Source: an uncultured Alphaproteobacteria bacterium (GTDB lineage: Bacteria; Pseudomonadota; Alphaproteobacteria; HIMB59). From it: a stretch of DNA of 64,000 nt. The stretch's first letter is position 1. Each line of letters begins with the position of its first letter. Positions 61,600 through 64,000 of the stretch are shown in pieces. The notes beneath the pieces are model-generated. The model saw only the letters and a list, made by a program, of their open reading frames with translations, ran no database searches and was not told the DNA's origin. The DNA lies in contig CABXVZ010000001.1 in NCBI GenBank assembly GCA_902515765.1, forward strand, positions 61,870 to 125,869. The letters are read 5' to 3'. The position numbers were made by a program, and so were the translations under genes.

Positions 61600-62631
61600 A
61601 TGGCTGATGTAAATCTAAAGAGTATAAGAAAAACCTACGATAAGACAGAAGTAGTACATGGAGTAGATCTAGATATTAACTCTGGAGAGTTTATGGTTTT
61701 TGTGGGTCCTTCTGGATGTGGAAAATCTACTTTACTTAGAATGATTGCAGGTCTCGAAGAAATCACTGATGGAGAGATCTCTATTGGTGGTGAGATAGTT
61801 AACAACATTATTGCTGCTGAAAGAGGAGTAGCAATGGTCTTCCAATCTTATGCTCTATACCCTCATATGACAGTGTTTGATAATATGGCTTTCGCCCTTA
61901 AGCAGTCAAAAACTCCTAAGGATGAAATTCTGGAACGTGTAACAGAAGCGGCAAAGGTTTTACAAATTGAAACTTTATTTGAGAGACTTCCAAAACAGCT
62001 CTCAGGAGGACAACGTCAGCGTGTTGCAATAGGTAGGGCAATCGTCAGGGACCCAAAAGTTTTTTTATTTGATGAGCCTTTATCAAATCTCGATGCAGCG
62101 CTTCGTGTTCAAACAAGAATAGAAATAGCAAAATTGCATAGTCAATTAACAGCAACCATGATTTATGTCACACATGATCAGGTTGAGGCTATGACTCTGG
62201 CTGATCGAATTGTAGTTTTAAACAATGGTGTTATTGAACAAGTAGGAACTCCTATTGAACTCTATAATTCTCCTAAAAATCAATTTGTAGCTGAATTCAT
62301 AGGTTCACCAAAAATGAATATTATCGATTTGGAAGGTGAACAAAAATCAAGTTTGATAAATATCCAAGCACCTAATCAATCTGCAAAAATTGGAATAAGA
62401 CCAGAGCACTTTCATGTTGCTTCTAATGGTTCTTCTAAACTTCAAGGGAAAGTTAGGCATATTGAAAATTTAGGTGAGCACTTGCTTTGCTATATAAATC
62501 TAGGAAAAGATTATGAAATTACTGCTAAGCTCGATGTGGGTAGTGAGATAAATGTCGATGAGGTCATTCAACTTGATTGGCAAAAAAATCATGAACATTT
62601 TTTTAATTCCTTTGGCATCTCAATTGACTAA
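61600..62631 (+). CDS. CUT1 sugar ABC transporter ATP-binding protein (MalK/UgpC family)
   Basis: This 343-residue ATPase has Walker [27 protein letters not shown], the signature LSGGQRQR, Walker [14 protein letters not shown] and the switch His in [15 protein letters not shown]-like C-terminal part follows from about residue 235. It is closely similar to the ATPase at 13412 in the first 230 residues. It is the only ATPase gene in the glycoside half of the window, so it probably serves both aglFG and the permeases at 55.1-56.8 kb. The GH42 gene follows after 2 bases. Confidence 0.93.
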   Translation: MADVNLKSIRKTYDKTEVVHGVDLDINSGEFMVFVGPSGCGKSTLLRMIAGLEEITDGEISIGGEIVNNIIAAERGVAMVFQSYALYPHMTVFDNMAFALKQSKTPKDEILERVTEAAKVLQIETLFERLPKQLSGGQRQRVAIGRAIVRDPKVFLFDEPLSNLDAALRVQTRIEIAKLHSQLTATMIYVTHDQVEAMTLADRIVVLNNGVIEQVGTPIELYNSPKNQFVAEFIGSPKMNIIDLEGEQKSSLINIQAPNQSAKIGIRPEHFHVASNGSSKLQGKVRHIENLGEHLLCYINLGKDYEITAKLDVGSEINVDEVIQLDWQKNHEHFFNSFGISID

Positions 62632-62633
62632 AT

Positions 62634-64000
62634 ATGTCTAGTAATCCTGAATTAGGGGTATGTTACTATCCTGAACACTGGTCTGAAGATCTGTGGATAA
62701 CTGATGCACAGAATATGCACAAAAATGGTATTCGATGGGTCAGAATAGCTGAATTTGCTTGGTCTCGTATCGAACCAAACCCTGGAAAATATGAGTGGGA
62801 ATGGTTGGATAAGGCTGTGGATATCTTAGGAAGCAATGGGTTAAAAATAGTCATGTGCACACCCACTCCCACACCTCCAAAATGGCTTGTGGATCAAATG
62901 CCGGATATGGTGGCAATTGATGAAAACGGTAAACCAAGAAATTTTGGATCGCGCCGTCATTACTCTTTCTCTCACTTAGGCTACCAAAAAGAAAGTCAAA
63001 GAATAACTGAAGCAGTAGCAAAAAAATATGGTCAGAATAAATTTGTTCAAGCCTGGCAAACTGATAATGAATATGGGTGCCACGAGACAACATATTCTTG
63101 GTGTTCTTCTTCCTTAACTCAATTTAGGAAATGGCTTGAGAAAAAATATAAGTCTATTGATGAACTAAACAAATCTTGGGGTAATGTTTTTTGGTCTATG
63201 GAATACCGATCCTTTTCAGAGATTGAACTTCCCAACCTAACTGTAACTGAGGCAAACCCTTCTCATAATTTTGATTTCCGTAAATTTAGTTCTGACCAGG
63301 TTAAAAATTTTAACTCTCAACAAGTCAAAATAATTAATGAGCATTCTCCTGAAAGACCAGTGAGTCATAATTATATGGGGCACTTTGTAGAATTCGATCA
63401 CCGTGAAGTTTCTAAAGACTTAGAAATTGCCGCTTGGAATAGTTATCCATTAGGCAATCTTCAAAATATGCAAACTATCGCCAGAGAGGATAAAAAACTA
63501 TTGAGGAACTGCTTTAATATGGGGGATCCTGATTTTCAATCTTACCATCACGATCTGTATCGAGGAATGGGTCGATTGTGGATAATGGAACAACAACCAG
63601 GACCTGTTAACTGGGCTAAATATAATCCTATCCCTAAAGCTGGCGCTGTCAGAATGTGGACTTGGGAGGCTTTTGCTCATGATGCAGAAGTTGTAAGTTA
63701 TTTTAGGTGGAGGCAAGCTCCATTTGCTCAAGAGCAAATGCATGCTGGACTAATGCATCGTGATAATACTCCTGCTGTTGGAAGTCACGAAGCTTTACAG
63801 GTAGCTCAAGAAATTCAAAAAATAAAACTTCCCCAAACTCAAAAATCAGAGATTGCCCTTCTACATGATTACGAGGCTTGTTGGATGACAGAATTAGATG
63901 GTCAAACAGAAGATTTTCATTACACACGATTGATGCTTGATTTTTATAAAGCTATTAGGGTGAACGGTGGATCCTTAGATGTTGTGGGAAAAGAGGCTGA
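62634..64000 (+). CDS. Family 42 beta-galactosidase (partial, runs off the window)
   Basis: The ATG at 62634 follows the ATPase stop by 2 bases, and the frame stays open to the end of the window (455 codons). The N-terminus GVCYYPEHWSEDLWITDA is the GH42 start. The catalytic acid/base is Glu146 in QTDNEYGCH and the nucleophile Glu319 in IMEQQPGPVNWA. The cysteine usually found after RRHY (zinc site) is Ser here. Complete relatives are about 640-690 aa, so roughly one third is missing. It would release galactose from imported beta-galactosides in the cytosol. Confidence 0.93.
   Translation, partial: MSSNPELGVCYYPEHWSEDLWITDAQNMHKNGIRWVRIAEFAWSRIEPNPGKYEWEWLDKAVDILGSNGLKIVMCTPTPTPPKWLVDQMPDMVAIDENGKPRNFGSRRHYSFSHLGYQKESQRITEAVAKKYGQNKFVQAWQTDNEYGCHETTYSWCSSSLTQFRKWLEKKYKSIDELNKSWGNVFWSMEYRSFSEIELPNLTVTEANPSHNFDFRKFSSDQVKNFNSQQVKIINEHSPERPVSHNYMGHFVEFDHREVSKDLEIAAWNSYPLGNLQNMQTIAREDKKLLRNCFNMGDPDFQSYHHDLYRGMGRLWIMEQQPGPVNWAKYNPIPKAGAVRMWTWEAFAHDAEVVSYFRWRQAPFAQEQMHAGLMHRDNTPAVGSHEALQVAQEIQKIKLPQTQKSEIALLHDYEACWMTELDGQTEDFHYTRLMLDFYKAIRVNGGSLDVVGKEA

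Noticed and set aside
62666..63927. Four minus-strand frames near the window end
   Set aside because: All lie opposite the GH42 gene, which has intact catalytic motifs and an open frame to the window edge.
1..64000. Mobile elements, prophage, CRISPR or horizontal islands
   Set aside because: No transposase, integrase, att-like repeats or spaced repeat array was seen, and base composition looks even by eye.

Overview
The window is a very AT-rich, gene-dense stretch of a bacterial chromosome. Spacers are short, and many stop and start codons overlap by 1-4 bases or sit directly next to each other. I see no rRNA, tRNA, CRISPR array, insertion sequence, phage gene or integration site. Several loci look alphaproteobacterial: the rhamnose system with a fused RhaD and an isomerase of the RhaI type, the AglEFG alpha-glucoside importer, a DUF2160-like protein and polyol dehydrogenases. 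Low GC, compaction and the dominance of sugar importers suggest a free-living, streamlined marine alphaproteobacterium of the HIMB59/AEGEAN-169 kind. That placement is inference; no marker gene in the window fixes it.

Layout. (1) 1-13.2 kb is mixed housekeeping: a DCC protein, a glutathione transferase, an exported DUF4198/HupE pair suggesting metal uptake, a SixA-like phosphatase, 5-oxoprolinase PxpA/PxpBC, a photolyase encoded as two separate domains in swapped order, a fatty-acid pair (acyl-CoA ligase plus FadB-like dehydrogenase/hydratase), a deacetylase and two small CxxC proteins. (2) 13.4-30 kb is a polyol/sugar-alcohol region. It has two CUT1 ABC importers, a MalK-type ATPase, two paralogous SDRs, two paralogous zinc dehydrogenases, a SorC regulator, a TIM-barrel epimerase, a GMC oxidoreductase and a mannitol-type dehydrogenase. 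(3) 30-40.9 kb is an almost complete L-rhamnose route: importer RhaS/T/P/Q, isomerase RhaI, kinase RhaK, fused aldolase/lactaldehyde dehydrogenase RhaD and an FMN lactate dehydrogenase that would end at pyruvate. An Anabaena-sensory-rhodopsin-transducer-like protein sits in the importer operon. (4) 41-45.7 kb is a short mixed stretch: DadA-like oxidase, secreted nuclease, DUF4396 membrane protein and an Atm1-type ABC exporter. (5) 45.7-64 kb is a glycoside region: a LacI regulator facing an aglEFG importer across a perfect 16-bp operator-like palindrome, two GH4 enzymes, a GH1 and a GH42 glycosidase, a second CUT1 importer with degenerate ROK and NagB-like genes, a Gfo/Idh oxidoreductase with a bicupin, and a second MalK-type ATPase. 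GH42 runs off the window end.

How it fits together. The cell appears to import polyols, rhamnose and glycosides through five binding-protein-dependent importers and to oxidise, isomerise or hydrolyse them inside the cell. The four CUT1 importers have only two ATPase genes between them here, so the ATPases are probably shared. All five binding-protein genes have a strong Shine-Dalgarno sequence and are followed, before the next importer gene, by a stem-loop. This looks like a common device for making the binding protein in excess over the membrane parts. In one case the stem-loop holds the permease start codon in its loop.
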